A stretch of 64,000 nt of DNA from Devosia rhodophyticola (GCF_028816475.1 NZ_CP118247.1:2534001-2598000); one strand, 5' to 3'. Shown: positions 26,363-35,498, counted from the first letter of the stretch. Notes: generated by a model from the sequence alone, not told the origin. A program made the numbers and translations.

Positions 26363-28672
26363 CTAGAAGCGGCCTTTGGCACCGATATTGGCGGAGACGG
26401 TGAAAGCGTTGGTGGTGGAATAACCGGCTTCCATCCCGGCGGTGAAGTTGACACCGTGGTAGGCGTTAAAGGCAGTGTCGAGACCGACAAAGCCGCGTGC
26501 CTCGCTGGTATTGGTGCTGCCCGCGAGCGTCAGGCCAGTGCCCAGCAGATTGGCGGTGATCGCGTCGCCCCGGGTGAAAATGCCATCAACACCAGCGCGC
26601 ACCGAGGTTTTGAGATCGCCATTTTCGATGTGGCGGGTATCAAGCGCGGCATTGACCTGGGCGCGCACTTCAAACACGTGGGTGTTTTGATTGCCAATTG
26701 TCAGATTGGCGATCGAGCCGGTTTCGCTATAGCCGTTCTGGAACAGACCGGCATAGCGCAGGCGCAGGCTGGGGGTGATGACCATGCCATTGACCTGTTG
26801 GTCGACTCCGACGGTGACCGAGGGGCTGATGAAAAAGCCATTGAAATTGGCGCTGGCGGTATCAACGCCGCCGGGGGCCAGATTGTTGAGCACCTGACGG
26901 GTGCTGTTGTTGAGCATGACGCCACCGGTAACGGCGAATTTGGCGAACAGGGCCTGTACCCGCTGGTCGAGATAGGCACCGCCAAACAGGCTGGTGCTGT
27001 CGATACGGGTGGCGGTGCCCTGAGGGCGGCCGGTTGCCGCACCAACAAAGACGCCTGCAGTGGTGTTGGGCGCCAGCGATCCATCCAGACCGGCAATGAC
27101 GCCGCCCTGCACATAATCGCGATTGCCCTGATGACGATAGTTGCCAAAGACTTCGCTCCACCAGGCCAGACCATTGGCGGTGGGTTGGCCAGCGCTGGCC
27201 ATGGTAGCGGTTGCGTTGGTGGCCTGATTGCCGGGGGCGGCGGCATAGCCAAGAGCCGAGGACGGGCCGGTGCCACCGGTAGCGGGGGAGGCGGTGTGAT
27301 TATCAATCACATCGGCAATGGCGCGGGTGCTTTGGGTCAGCATGGTGCTGGCGCCATCAAAGCCGGTGGGATTGACCAGCGCCACAATATTGCCGCTGAC
27401 CACATAGGGCTGGCCATTGGTATTGATGGTTGTCGGCATGCCGGTCAGGGTAAAGGCGGCATTGGCAAAGCCGGGACCGATATCAAGGGTTGCCGTGGCG
27501 GGATCACTAAAGGCAATGCCGCCCTGAATGAGCGTGCCGGGCAGCAGGTTCAGCGTGCCATTGTTGCTGTCAAATCTGACGGCATTGGACTGCTGGCTGA
27601 TGAGCGTGCCGCTATTGGTGACGGTGGCGTTGAGGTCGGTGGCATCAATGCTCATGGCGTTGAAGCCCGTCGCTTTGATGGTGCCGCTATTGGTAATGGT
27701 GACAGTGTCGCGGTTGGAACGGATGCCGGCGGCGTTGTCGCCGGAGGTGCTGATGGCGCCGGTATTGGTGACGGTGGCGGTGCTGCCGTAGGCATAAATT
27801 CCACTGGCGGCCTTTCCGGTCGTATTGACGGTGCCGTTATTGGTGATAACCGAGTTGCTACCGGCGGAATAGAGGCCCAAGCCGCCGATGCCGGACGTAT
27901 TGACGGTGCCATTATTGACAATGGTGGCGGTGGCGCCGTTGGAATAGACGCCCAAGGCGCTATCGCCTGAGATGCTGATGGTGCCGTTATTGGTGATGTT
28001 GGCGGTGACGCCGGCGGAAAAAATGGCGTAGGCGTTATCGCCCGCGGTGCTGATGGTGCCGCTATTGGTGATGGTGGCGGCGGGGCCGTTGGAATAGATG
28101 GCGTTGGCGTACTGGCCCAAGGTGCTGATGGTGCCACTATTGGTGATGCTGGCGGTGACGCCGGCGGAAACAATGCCGGCGGCGTTATTGCCCGCAGTGT
28201 TGATGGCGCCACTATTGGTGATAGTGGCAGTGGCGGCGGTACCGCTGGAATAAATGCCGTGGGCGCCGGCGCCGGCGGTGCTGATGGTGCCGCTATTGCT
28301 GATGGTGGCGGTGGCGCCGATGGAATAGATGCCGTTGGCGCTGTTGCCGGACGTATTGACGGTGCCACTGTTGGTGATGGTGGCGGTGGCGCCGCTGGAT
28401 GAAATGCCGTAGGTGGCGGCGCCCGAGGTGCTGATGGTGCCGCTATTGGTGGTTGACTGGCCAGTACTGAGCATTAGGAGAGCGGGGTTAGCGCCGGTTG
28501 CAAGGGTGCCGCCCGCCTCGATCGTACCGGTGTCGTTGGGATCGTTCAGGGTCTGCGTGGTGGTTTCGGTTTGGCCGTTGATGATGGTGAAACTGGCGGC
28601 CAGCGCGGTGGCGGTGAGCAATAGCGGCAGGATTGCGGTGCCGATTAACAAATTGCGCTTGGACAGAACCAT
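26363..28672 (-). CDS. autotransporter with repeated beta-helix passenger
   Basis: 769 residues. A signal peptide (1-25) precedes a passenger of about 12 repeats of 25 residues beginning N-S/N-G-T (residues about 76-375), each adding a turn of a beta-helix. A linker rich in Ala, Thr and Gly follows, then a C-terminal barrel from about residue 505 ending in phenylalanine, as outer-membrane proteins do. The passenger is Ser/Thr/Gly/Ala-rich and nearly free of charge. Typical roles are adhesion or aggregation; none is proven. No catalytic motif is visible. Confidence 0.88.
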   Translation of the reverse strand: MVLSKRNLLIGTAILPLLLTATALAASFTIINGQTETTTQTLNDPNDTGTIEAGGTLATGANPALLMLSTGQSTTNSGTISTSGAATYGISSSGATATITNSGTVNTSGNSANGIYSIGATATISNSGTISTAGAGAHGIYSSGTAATATITNSGAINTAGNNAAGIVSAGVTASITNSGTISTLGQYANAIYSNGPAATITNSGTISTAGDNAYAIFSAGVTANITNNGTISISGDSALGVYSNGATATIVNNGTVNTSGIGGLGLYSAGSNSVITNNGTVNTTGKAASGIYAYGSTATVTNTGAISTSGDNAAGIRSNRDTVTITNSGTIKATGFNAMSIDATDLNATVTNSGTLISQQSNAVRFDSNNGTLNLLPGTLIQGGIAFSDPATATLDIGPGFANAAFTLTGMPTTINTNGQPYVVSGNIVALVNPTGFDGASTMLTQSTRAIADVIDNHTASPATGGTGPSSALGYAAAPGNQATNATATMASAGQPTANGLAWWSEVFGNYRHQGNRDYVQGGVIAGLDGSLAPNTTAGVFVGAATGRPQGTATRIDSTSLFGGAYLDQRVQALFAKFAVTGGVMLNNSTRQVLNNLAPGGVDTASANFNGFFISPSVTVGVDQQVNGMVITPSLRLRYAGLFQNGYSETGSIANLTIGNQNTHVFEVRAQVNAALDTRHIENGDLKTSVRAGVDGIFTRGDAITANLLGTGLTLAGSTNTSEARGFVGLDTAFNAYHGVNFTAGMEAGYSTTNAFTVSANIGAKGRF
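27547..28447 (-). repeat. tandem 75-base coding repeats in the autotransporter
   Basis: About 12 imperfect copies of a 75-base unit, each coding for a variant of NSGTISTxGxNAxGIYSxG. Copy three carries a two-codon insertion. Adjacent units are similar enough for slippage or unequal recombination to change copy number. Confidence 0.8.
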
Positions 28673-29076
28673 TGTGCGTAACCCTTAAAATGCAGCGACC
28701 AAGGGCGGCGTACCAATTGCCAGCCTGCCCCCAAGCGGCCCAAAACAAAATCAAATAATTTCTTATATAATCATTAGTATGCAAAGCGGCGGACATTGCA
28801 ATAGATGCGGCTAAAATGAGGCGGGAAAGGTAAATGGGCGCGGCTTAAAGATTAAGCGTCGACGGCGAGACTATTTATCTGATTTCTATAGTTTTTTTTG
28901 AACAGGCGCGTACTGGCGCGGCAAACTATTGCCAAACGCACCAGCAGCGGACGAATCAAAATTCGTCCATGCGTGGCTGTCGGGCAACAGATTATTGGCG
29001 TTGTTTCCAAAAATCCGAAGCTGTTGTTGCAAATATCCCGAATGAGACCGCGCTATTGGGCATATCTACCACTGAT
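28673..29076. other. AT-rich intergenic region upstream of the autotransporter
   Basis: About 400 bases with no credible gene. The part at 28745-28790 is strongly AT-rich (several TATA-like hexamers on the minus strand) and is the natural place for the autotransporter promoter. A run of eight T occurs near 28890. Short frames to the right lack ribosome sites. Confidence 0.5.
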
Positions 29077-29895
29077 CTATTGTTCGGCGGTGGAATCGCC
29101 CAACTGGTATGTGGCCCAATCGGGGACGGCGAGGGTAATGGGCGCGTCGGCGGCGGTGATGGTGGTGGGATCGGTCAGGCGATCAAGGCGGAGGATGGCG
29201 ACGGCCTGATGGTTGAGGACGCGGCCGAGGGTGCCCGCCTCGCGATCATTGGCCATGACCGGGGTGCCGCTGGGGGCGGTGGTATTGGTGATCAGAACCG
29301 GGCGGCGGCGGGCGGTGCCGCGGTGTTTCATGCGGCTGACGACTTCCTGACCGACATAGCAGCCCTTGGCAAAATCGATGCCGCCCAGAATATCCATGGC
29401 GATATCATGGGCGAAAAGCTGGTTGGGTTCGAAATCCTGACCCAGTTCGCAAATTCCCGCTCTGATGCGGGCGCTGGCATAGGCTTTGTCGTCGGCCCAG
29501 TCGGTGGTTTGCTCAACCGGGGCGATGAGACGCCAGCCGAGATTGACCGGGCCGATTTGCTGGCGGTGGGCAAAGTGGCTCGGGCTTTCGGCATAACCGG
29601 GGCGGTGGGTCACGCGCAGATCCTCGATTTCGGCCTTGGCGCGGAGGCGGTACATTTTCATGCGCTTGAAAAAATCGTCGGCTACGGCGGCGTGCACATC
29701 GAGCCAGAGGGCGTCATCAGCCCAGCCGGCCATGCCTTCGGCCAGAATTTTGCCCTGCGGCGACAGTAGTGCCCACCAGGCGGCAATGTCGCCCGAAGCG
29801 GGGATATGGCCAGTAACCACATCGTTGAGCAATTTGTGGGCTTCGGGGCCGGAAAATCTGAAAATGGCGCGGTCGGCACGCAAAGAAATGGTCAT
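29077..29895 (-). CDS. ygfZ: folate-binding YgfZ/IBA57-like protein
   Basis: 272 residues. The GcvT-like fold and signature KGCYVGQE at residues 177-184 identify YgfZ, which supports folate-dependent assembly or repair of iron-sulphur proteins; the cysteine in that motif is essential in characterised members. The C-terminal beta domain has REAGTLGRVLN. The gene is divergent from the dihydroorotase-like gene, with 74 bases between start codons. Confidence 0.9.
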   Translation of the reverse strand: MTISLRADRAIFRFSGPEAHKLLNDVVTGHIPASGDIAAWWALLSPQGKILAEGMAGWADDALWLDVHAAVADDFFKRMKMYRLRAKAEIEDLRVTHRPGYAESPSHFAHRQQIGPVNLGWRLIAPVEQTTDWADDKAYASARIRAGICELGQDFEPNQLFAHDIAMDILGGIDFAKGCYVGQEVVSRMKHRGTARRRPVLITNTTAPSGTPVMANDREAGTLGRVLNHQAVAILRLDRLTDPTTITAADAPITLAVPDWATYQLGDSTAEQ

Positions 29896-29969
29896 ACTCG
29901 CTTGCCCCTTTGGCGCAGCATCCGCTAAACCGGCGCCAAAGCCCCAATATTTGCGAACGGACCCCAGAC

Positions 29970-31304
29970 ATGGCGCACTATGACGTGATTTTCAAGAACG
30001 GTACGTTGGTCAATCATGATGGTGAGGGACTGGGCGATGTGGGGGTGCGCGATGGGCAGATCGCGGCGCTGGGTGCGCTTGGCGGCGACAGCGCCGACCG
30101 GATCGAGGATTGCAAGGGCCTGCACATTCTGCCGGGCGTGATTGACAGCCAGGTGCATTTTCGCGAGCCGGGTGGTGAATATAAGGAAGATCTGCAGTCG
30201 GGATCACTATCGGCGGTGATGGGCGGGGTAACGGGGGTGTTTGAAATGCCCAATACCAATCCGCTGACCGTTACCAAGGAAGCGTTTGACGACAAGATTT
30301 CGCGCGCGACCAACCGGATGCATTGCGATTTTGCTTTTTATATTGGCGGCACGCACGACAATGTTGGCGCGTTGGCGATGCTGGAAAAGCTGCCGGGGTG
30401 TGCGGGCGTCAAGGTTTTCATGGGGTCGTCCACCGGTTCTCTGCTGGTGCAGGACGATGATGGCGTTGAGGCGATATTGAGCGCGATTTCGCGGCGGGCA
30501 GCGTTTCATTCCGAGGATGAATATCGGCTGGAGGCGCGCAAGCCTTTTCAGGTCGCCGGGGATGTTTCGAGCCATCCGGTGTGGCGCGATGCGGAAGCGG
30601 CGATGATGTGCACCAAGCGGCTGGTGGCGCTGGCGCACAAGACGGGCAAGCGCATTCACGTGCTGCATATTTCAACGGCGGAAGAAATGGTGTTTCTGGC
30701 CGAGAACAAGGATGTGGCCAGCGTTGAAGTGACCCCGCACCATTTGACTCTGGATGAGACGGCCTACACCAGATTGGGCACTTATGCGCAGATGAACCCG
30801 CCGGTGCGCGATGCGGCACATCGCGCCGGGATCTGGGCCGGGGTCGATAATGGGGTGGCCGATGTTTTGGGATCGGACCACGCCCCTCACAGTCGCGAAG
30901 ACAAGGCCAAACCCTATCCATCGTCGCCATCGGGGATGACCGGGGTTCAGACGCTGGTGCCGATCATGCTGGATCACGTCAATGCCGGTCGGATGAGCCT
31001 GGCGCGCTTTGTCGATATGAGTTCAGCAGGGCCGAACCGGCTGTTTGGCATTGCCAGGAAGGGACGGATTGCCGTGGGCTATGACGCGGATTTGACCATT
31101 GTTGATCTTAGGCGCACCGAGACGATCACCAATGATTGGGTGGCGAGCAAAACCGGCTGGACGCCCTATGATGGGGTGTCGGTTACCGGCTGGCCGGTGG
31201 GCACGATTGTGCGCGGGCAGACAGTGATGTGGCAGGGCGATTTGGTGACGCCGTCAATCGGCCGGCCAATGCGGTTTCTGGAAGCGCTACCGGCACAGGG
31301 TTAG
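29970..31304 (+). CDS. dihydroorotase-like amidohydrolase (PyrC class I)
   Basis: 444 residues. Dihydroorotase interconverts carbamoyl-aspartate and dihydroorotate in pyrimidine synthesis. Conserved parts include MPNTNPLT, KVFMGSSTG, the AAFHSEDE and HVLHIST histidines, TPHHL and DVLGSDHAPH. The first metal-site histidine of the usual HxH is replaced: residues 59-65 read DSQVHFR. I recall the same Q-x-H form in other rhizobial proteins annotated as dihydroorotase, so it may be a lineage paralogue. The ATG at 29970 gives the family start MAHYDVIFKNGT. Confidence 0.85.
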   Translation: MAHYDVIFKNGTLVNHDGEGLGDVGVRDGQIAALGALGGDSADRIEDCKGLHILPGVIDSQVHFREPGGEYKEDLQSGSLSAVMGGVTGVFEMPNTNPLTVTKEAFDDKISRATNRMHCDFAFYIGGTHDNVGALAMLEKLPGCAGVKVFMGSSTGSLLVQDDDGVEAILSAISRRAAFHSEDEYRLEARKPFQVAGDVSSHPVWRDAEAAMMCTKRLVALAHKTGKRIHVLHISTAEEMVFLAENKDVASVEVTPHHLTLDETAYTRLGTYAQMNPPVRDAAHRAGIWAGVDNGVADVLGSDHAPHSREDKAKPYPSSPSGMTGVQTLVPIMLDHVNAGRMSLARFVDMSSAGPNRLFGIARKGRIAVGYDADLTIVDLRRTETITNDWVASKTGWTPYDGVSVTGWPVGTIVRGQTVMWQGDLVTPSIGRPMRFLEALPAQG

Positions 31305-31843
31305 TCGCCGAGCGAAAAAGTGCTGAGTTCGCCACTGGGCTCGATGGTCAGGCTCCAATAATAATAGGCGCCGTCCGAGGAAAGGCCTGCAGCGACGTCG
31401 GCTGGCAGGATGCGATAGGCGTCAACCAGTTGGCCGGGGGTGAGGCTGGTGACGTCGATGGCGGCGAGATAGGGCCAGATGTATATGGTGCGACCATCGG
31501 TGAAGCTGGTCTTGCCGTAAGGCATTTCGAGCGCGTTGCGTAGATCGGCCAGCACCTCGACGCCCTCTCCATCGCGGGAAAATTCCTTCAGCGTTGCGAT
31601 GGGGTCGGCGACTTCACCATAGCTGACCTGAGGCGGGTATTGCTGGGCATCGAAGATGGGTTTGAGCGCAGCGATGTCGCCAGTCTCGGTGGCTGTGATC
31701 AATTGGGCGCGTTTTTGCTCAACCAGCTTTGGGAGCGCTGAAAGATCGGCGCTGATCTCGGTTTTGGCCTCGGTTTGATTCTGCGCCTGGGCGGGATGAA
31801 CCAGCGTGAGGGCAAGCGCTGCGGCCAATACCAGTTTATGCAT
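31301..31843 (-). CDS. secreted hypothetical protein
   Basis: 180 residues with a signal peptide (LVLAAALALTLVHPAQA). The mature part is acidic with no cysteines, and the C-terminal half (DGRTIYIWPYLAAIDVTSLTPGQLVDAYRI) looks like a small globular domain common in rhizobial hypotheticals. Its stop overlaps that of the convergent dihydroorotase-like gene. Function unknown. Confidence 0.75.
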   Translation of the reverse strand: MHKLVLAAALALTLVHPAQAQNQTEAKTEISADLSALPKLVEQKRAQLITATETGDIAALKPIFDAQQYPPQVSYGEVADPIATLKEFSRDGEGVEVLADLRNALEMPYGKTSFTDGRTIYIWPYLAAIDVTSLTPGQLVDAYRILPADVAAGLSSDGAYYYWSLTIEPSGELSTFSLGD

Positions 31844-31925
31844 GACGCGTTATCTCCGAAAGCGTCGGCATGGTGACTGGGAAAGGCCAGCATTTCAAGC
31901 GGGTAGGGGTGGCATTTACCGAAAA

Positions 31926-32204
31926 CTACTGCAGGACGCGATCGAGATTATATTCGCCCGAACGGATACGGTCGGGCAGAAGATCGACAAGGGCAGCGGT
32001 GGCGTCGTCGCCATGCATTTTGACAAAAGTGGCCAATGCCGCAAACAGGGAGGCGTGGGCCAGGGCCAGGGTTTCGACGCCTTCATCCTCGGCTGCGTTC
32101 CAGGCTTCGGCCAGATATTCAAGCGCAAGCTGGCGCTCGGACTGGTCCTGATCCAATGGGCCATCGGCGATGGATGATGCAAATGTGGGTTTACTGACGC
32201 TCAT
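31926..32204 (-). CDS. small hypothetical protein
   Basis: 92 residues from the ATG at 32204. Acidic and helical: LALEYLAEAWNAAEDEGVET and LALAHASLFAALATFVKMHG form two amphipathic helices. No ribosome site is strong, and the frame extends upstream to 32255. No family recognised, but composition and codon use fit a real gene. Confidence 0.6.
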   Translation of the reverse strand: MSVSKPTFASSIADGPLDQDQSERQLALEYLAEAWNAAEDEGVETLALAHASLFAALATFVKMHGDDATAALVDLLPDRIRSGEYNLDRVLQ

Positions 32205-32314
32205 GAAAACTGGGTAGCATGGCATTTTGCGAGAGGCGCGCAAGAAGTCACTCAAAGGTTAATGTCTCCCCACAAATTGGATGTTGCTGTGGAAAACCGG
32301 TGCGACGGGCCGAT

Positions 32315-32686
32315 CTATTCAGCGTAGCGGGCGTGAATTGAGCGGGCGAGTTTTTCAGCTTCGGCCAAAAGGCGGGTCAGTGCCTCGTGAGCGGACGGGG
32401 TGCAGGAGCGGTGAAAACGGGCATAGGCGGTGTAGCCTTCGTTAAAGGCACCAGCCAATCGTTGGCGGCGGTCCTCGTCGGGTTCGTCCAGATTGATCAG
32501 GTCGGCCATCTGGGCGCGCCAGTCATCGGCATCGGGCTGGCAAAGCGGTTGCAGGAAATAAAGGCTGCCCATGATTTCGGAAAGGCGCTCCATCTGGCGC
32601 TGATAGAGCGGGTCGAGTGCCGTGGCCGGGGTGGCGAGCGCCACGATCAGCGTCAGGGGCAGCAATATTCTTGAAATCAGGGACAA
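32315..32686 (-). CDS. TIGR02301 family secreted protein
   Basis: 123 residues with a signal peptide (LLPLTLIVALATPATA). The pattern LYQRQMERLSEIMGSLYFLQPLC, then WRAQMADLI, AFNEGYTAYARFHRSCT fits TIGR02301, a periplasmic family restricted to alphaproteobacteria. Two conserved cysteines suggest a disulphide. The function of the family is unknown. Confidence 0.85.
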   Translation of the reverse strand: MSLISRILLPLTLIVALATPATALDPLYQRQMERLSEIMGSLYFLQPLCQPDADDWRAQMADLINLDEPDEDRRQRLAGAFNEGYTAYARFHRSCTPSAHEALTRLLAEAEKLARSIHARYAE

Positions 32687-32725
32687 GGCAATTTCCGGCG
32701 TGCTGGGATGGGGCTGTCTAGCAGG

Positions 32726-33118
32726 TCAACGGCTGAGCGCGAAGGCTGTTTCAAGCACAAAATCGAGACGAGCGGTGGTGCGCAGCGCGCCAATGACATT
32801 GGGTGCGATCCATTGATGCGCTTTGATTTCGCTCGATGGCAGGATCTGGCCTTCGAATGTGGTGGTGGTAAAAATGGCCAGCTGGAACTGCTCATTTTGT
32901 CCCAACGCCTGGGTCATGACCGGGGTGAGGTCGAATACGGTCAGGCCCAGTTCTTCCTTGATCTCGCGGGCGGCGCATTGCTCAATGGTTTCGTCGGGTT
33001 CAATGCGTCCACCGGGCAGGGTCCAGAGATTTTGATAGGGCGCAAAGGCGCGCTGGATCAGCAAAACCTTGCCCGAGCGGATCAGGGCGACGCTGGCGGC
33101 GTTGGGAAGGGTGGACAT
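32726..33118 (-). CDS. NUDIX hydrolase
   Basis: 130 residues. The Nudix box is complete: GGRIEPDETIEQC followed by AAREIKEELGL matches GX5EX7REUXEEXGU, the Mg-binding helix that hydrolyses nucleoside diphosphates linked to another moiety. The VLLIQRAFAPYQNLWTLPGG lead-in resembles MutT/ADP-ribose pyrophosphatase-like housekeeping enzymes; substrate unresolved. It is divergent from the SRAP gene. Confidence 0.9.
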   Translation of the reverse strand: MSTLPNAASVALIRSGKVLLIQRAFAPYQNLWTLPGGRIEPDETIEQCAAREIKEELGLTVFDLTPVMTQALGQNEQFQLAIFTTTTFEGQILPSSEIKAHQWIAPNVIGALRTTARLDFVLETAFALSR

Positions 33119-33183
33119 TGGGCATCCGTTTGCGATTTCGATCCGGGCAGATTAGCGCTAAAAGATGAATGAAGGAGCCTGAT

Positions 33184-33909
33184 ATGTGCGGCCGGTTTGT
33201 GATTTCGATGTTGCCCCGACAGTTGCCAAAGCTGTTCAAGGTGGTCAATACGCCCGAAATGGTGGCGCGGTTCAATGTTGCGCCAACCCAGCCGGTGCTG
33301 GCGATCTGGGAAAGTGCAGGGCAACGAAACGCGGAACTGGCGCGATGGGGATTTGTGCCGGGCTGGGTGAAGGACCCGCGCGAATTTCCGCTGATCATCA
33401 ATGCACGGGCCGAGACAATGGCGGAAAAGCCGACTTTTCGCGATGCGCTCAAGCACGGGCGCTGCATCATTCCGGCCAGCGGTTATTATGAATGGCGCAC
33501 CGGGCCGGACAAGAAAAAGCAGCCGTTTTATATCACATTGGCCAATGATGATCCAATGGCGCTGGCGGGGTTTTATTCGACATGGGTCGGGCCTGAGGGC
33601 GAAGAGGTCGATACGGTGGCCACAATCACGGTGCCGGCCAATTCCGAGCTATCGGTCATTCATGACCGGATGCCGGCCATTCTGGATGCGGAGGGGATCG
33701 AAGAATGGCTCAATGTTCGCGATGTCCGGGCCAGACGGGCTGCCCAACTTGTGCTGCCGCTGGGGCCGGGACGGGTCAAATTTCATCCAGTCTCGACGCG
33801 GGTCAATTCGGCCCGTATTGATGAGCCTGGTTTGATCGAACCGGTACCGCTCGACAAGCCCGAACCGCCAGAGCCGAAGAAAGCGGGCGGGCAGTTGGAT
33901 CTGTTCTAG
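33184..33909 (+). CDS. SRAP-domain protein (YedK/HMCES family), with terminal QLDLF
   Basis: 241 residues starting MCGRF, so that Cys2 becomes the N-terminal nucleophile after Met removal. YedK and HMCES use it to form a stable thiazolidine crosslink with abasic sites in single-stranded DNA. N75, R77 region (NARAET), E103 (GYYEW) and H160 (HDRMP) complete the active site. A GAAGGAG ribosome site supports the start at 33184. The last five residues, QLDLF at 237-241, match the consensus beta-clamp-binding pentapeptide, after a flexible Pro/Glu/Lys linker. Confidence 0.95.
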   Translation: MCGRFVISMLPRQLPKLFKVVNTPEMVARFNVAPTQPVLAIWESAGQRNAELARWGFVPGWVKDPREFPLIINARAETMAEKPTFRDALKHGRCIIPASGYYEWRTGPDKKKQPFYITLANDDPMALAGFYSTWVGPEGEEVDTVATITVPANSELSVIHDRMPAILDAEGIEEWLNVRDVRARRAAQLVLPLGPGRVKFHPVSTRVNSARIDEPGLIEPVPLDKPEPPEPKKAGGQLDLF

Positions 33910-34469
33910 ACACCAATTTCGAAATAGCCCAGTGCATCGCCGATTGTCTCTTCCTCATAGCCAAGGTGGGAGAGCAGGACTTTTTCGAGCGTGTGATAAT
34001 GATCGCGGGCGGCGGTGAAATTGACTGGACCAGGGTCGCGGGCCAGATCGTTGAGGGCGTCGACCAGCTTTAGCAATAGTTGATGTACGATGCCATGTTC
34101 TGCCTGCAAGCGGTTGGCGATTTTAGCAAAAATATCGCCCTGTTTGGCCAGTTCAGGAAAGATGGCATAGTCTTCGATGGAATGGTGGGTGTTGACGATC
34201 TGGCAGTGCTGGCCACACAGATTGCCGAAGCGGCGATAATTATGAACCATGCTCAGGGCCGAGGTTTCGGCCTCGATTTCGGCGGGCGTCACGGTGCCGG
34301 CGCTGGCGCGTTCGATCATCTTGCCGAGCACTTCCATGTTCTGGCGCAAATGATCGTGGATCATCTTGAGATGCTGGCCTGGCTGCTTTTGTGCTTCGGT
34401 CAGACCCTCAAGTTTTGGCGGCTGGGGACGCGTGGCATCGTCCAGAAATTGGATTTCATCGTCGTGCAT
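33906..34469 (-). CDS. hemerythrin HHE-domain protein
   Basis: 187 residues from the ATG at 34469. The four-helix di-iron pattern is visible: MIHDHLR, a long helix, VNTHHSIEDYAIFPEL, QAEHGIVH and a final HLGYEEE. Hemerythrin-like proteins bind O2 or NO or store iron. The stop overlaps the convergent SRAP gene. The upstream extension of the frame to 34553 is basic and unlike the family, so it was excluded. Confidence 0.85.
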   Translation of the reverse strand: MHDDEIQFLDDATRPQPPKLEGLTEAQKQPGQHLKMIHDHLRQNMEVLGKMIERASAGTVTPAEIEAETSALSMVHNYRRFGNLCGQHCQIVNTHHSIEDYAIFPELAKQGDIFAKIANRLQAEHGIVHQLLLKLVDALNDLARDPGPVNFTAARDHYHTLEKVLLSHLGYEEETIGDALGYFEIGV

Positions 34470-34579
34470 AAAAATTCTCGTATTGGGTGGATGCGAGATA
34501 GGGTGCGCGCGCCGCGCGATCAAGGGGCGACGTAACTGCCAAGGTGGCGGCACGTCGTCAGGTTTTTGGTGTGGATCGA

Positions 34580-35080
34580 CTATTTGCCGGCTTTTTGTTC
34601 GGCCAGCATCTCGTCGATGATCTTGTAGCCGCTGCCCCAGCCATTATCCATGCCGGACATCTTGTCGGCAAAGCAGGTGATTTCGGCCTCGGTCGGGTCG
34701 ATGGGGATCTGGGTAAGGCGCACTTTGGTTCCGGCATCGGCGTCAGAGAAAGTGACGGTGGTCAACAGGGTGCGTGGCCAATCCGGCATCATCGGATTGG
34801 CAGCAATATTCCAATCGGCATCGGTTGAGGAATGGTGCCAGACCAGCTTTTGTTCGGTCTCGACCTCCATGAACAGGGCCTTGCTCTTCATGGATTTGTC
34901 GGCCCATTTCATTTCGTTGAGCCAGATGCCGCCGGGCTCGAGATCGAATTGGTGAATGATGGTTTCCACCCCCGGGCCATACCAGCGCGCCAACAATTCC
35001 GGCTCGGTCCAGGCGCGCCAGACAAGGGCGCGGGGGGCGTTAAACAGGCGGTCGAGCTGATATTCCGGGAGCTTACTCAT
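34580..35080 (-). CDS. SRPBCC/AHSA1 domain protein
   Basis: 166 residues. The helix-grip fold signature FNAPRALVWRAWTEPELLARWYGP and the C-terminal GWGSGYKIIDEMLAE match activator-of-Hsp90-like (AHSA1) START-type proteins, which bind hydrophobic ligands. Its start overlaps the ArsR gene by eight bases. ArsR plus SRPBCC pairs are common and are normally one autoregulated unit. Confidence 0.9.
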   Translation of the reverse strand: MSKLPEYQLDRLFNAPRALVWRAWTEPELLARWYGPGVETIIHQFDLEPGGIWLNEMKWADKSMKSKALFMEVETEQKLVWHHSSTDADWNIAANPMMPDWPRTLLTTVTFSDADAGTKVRLTQIPIDPTEAEITCFADKMSGMDNGWGSGYKIIDEMLAEQKAGK

Positions 35081-35444
35081 GGTTCTGTTCCTCGGTGGTT
35101 CTTGATTGCAGGTCGGCCAAAACATCGTCCAACCGATCAAAGCTGGTGCCCCAAAAGGCTCTGAATTCGTCGAGCCAATTGACCGCCAGCGCCATATTGT
35201 CGGCGCGCAAGCGGGCGGGGCGGCGTTGTTCGTCGACTTCGCGCTGGATCAGGCCGGCTTTTTCAAGAACTTTCAAATGGCGCGAAACGGCAGGCTGACT
35301 CATCTGGAAGGGCGCGGCCAATTCGTTGACAGTGGCCTGGCCGGCGGCCAAGCGCGACAATATTGCCCGCCGGGTCGGATCGGCCAGGGCGCCGAATATG
35401 ACGTCCAAATCAGGTTGTTGGCGTGTATAACCATTTTCTTCCAT
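35073..35444 (-). CDS. ArsR family transcriptional repressor
   Basis: 123 residues from the ATG at 35444. Winged helix with DPTRRAILSRLAAGQATVNELAAPF and the recognition helix SQPAVSRHLKVLEKAGLI. No metal-binding cysteine motif is present, so it is the non-metal type that pairs with SRPBCC proteins. It overlaps the SRPBCC gene downstream by eight bases. A small inverted repeat covers its start codon. Confidence 0.92.
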   Translation of the reverse strand: MEENGYTRQQPDLDVIFGALADPTRRAILSRLAAGQATVNELAAPFQMSQPAVSRHLKVLEKAGLIQREVDEQRRPARLRADNMALAVNWLDEFRAFWGTSFDRLDDVLADLQSRTTEEQNHE

Positions 35445-35458
35445 AACGAGAATGTTAT
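35443..35458. promoter_or_regulatory. possible operator at the arsR-type gene start
   Basis: ATAAC and GTTAT arms separated by six bases lie over the region just upstream of the ATG, inside an AT-rich stretch (TTTATATAACATTC on the minus strand) that could hold the -10 element. Autoregulation at such a site is usual for ArsR repressors, but five-base arms are short. Confidence 0.35.
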
Positions 35459-35498
35459 ATAAACTGCGACAGTGAGTCAAGCTCGACTGCTCTGGCGC

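Noticed and set aside
26456..27970. 504-codon open frame opposite the autotransporter
   Set aside because: It mirrors the repeated coding sequence of the autotransporter and has no ribosome site or recognisable domain.
27547..28447. Regular 75-base repeats as a CRISPR array
   Set aside because: The units are contiguous, imperfect and all coding, with no spacers and no cas genes.
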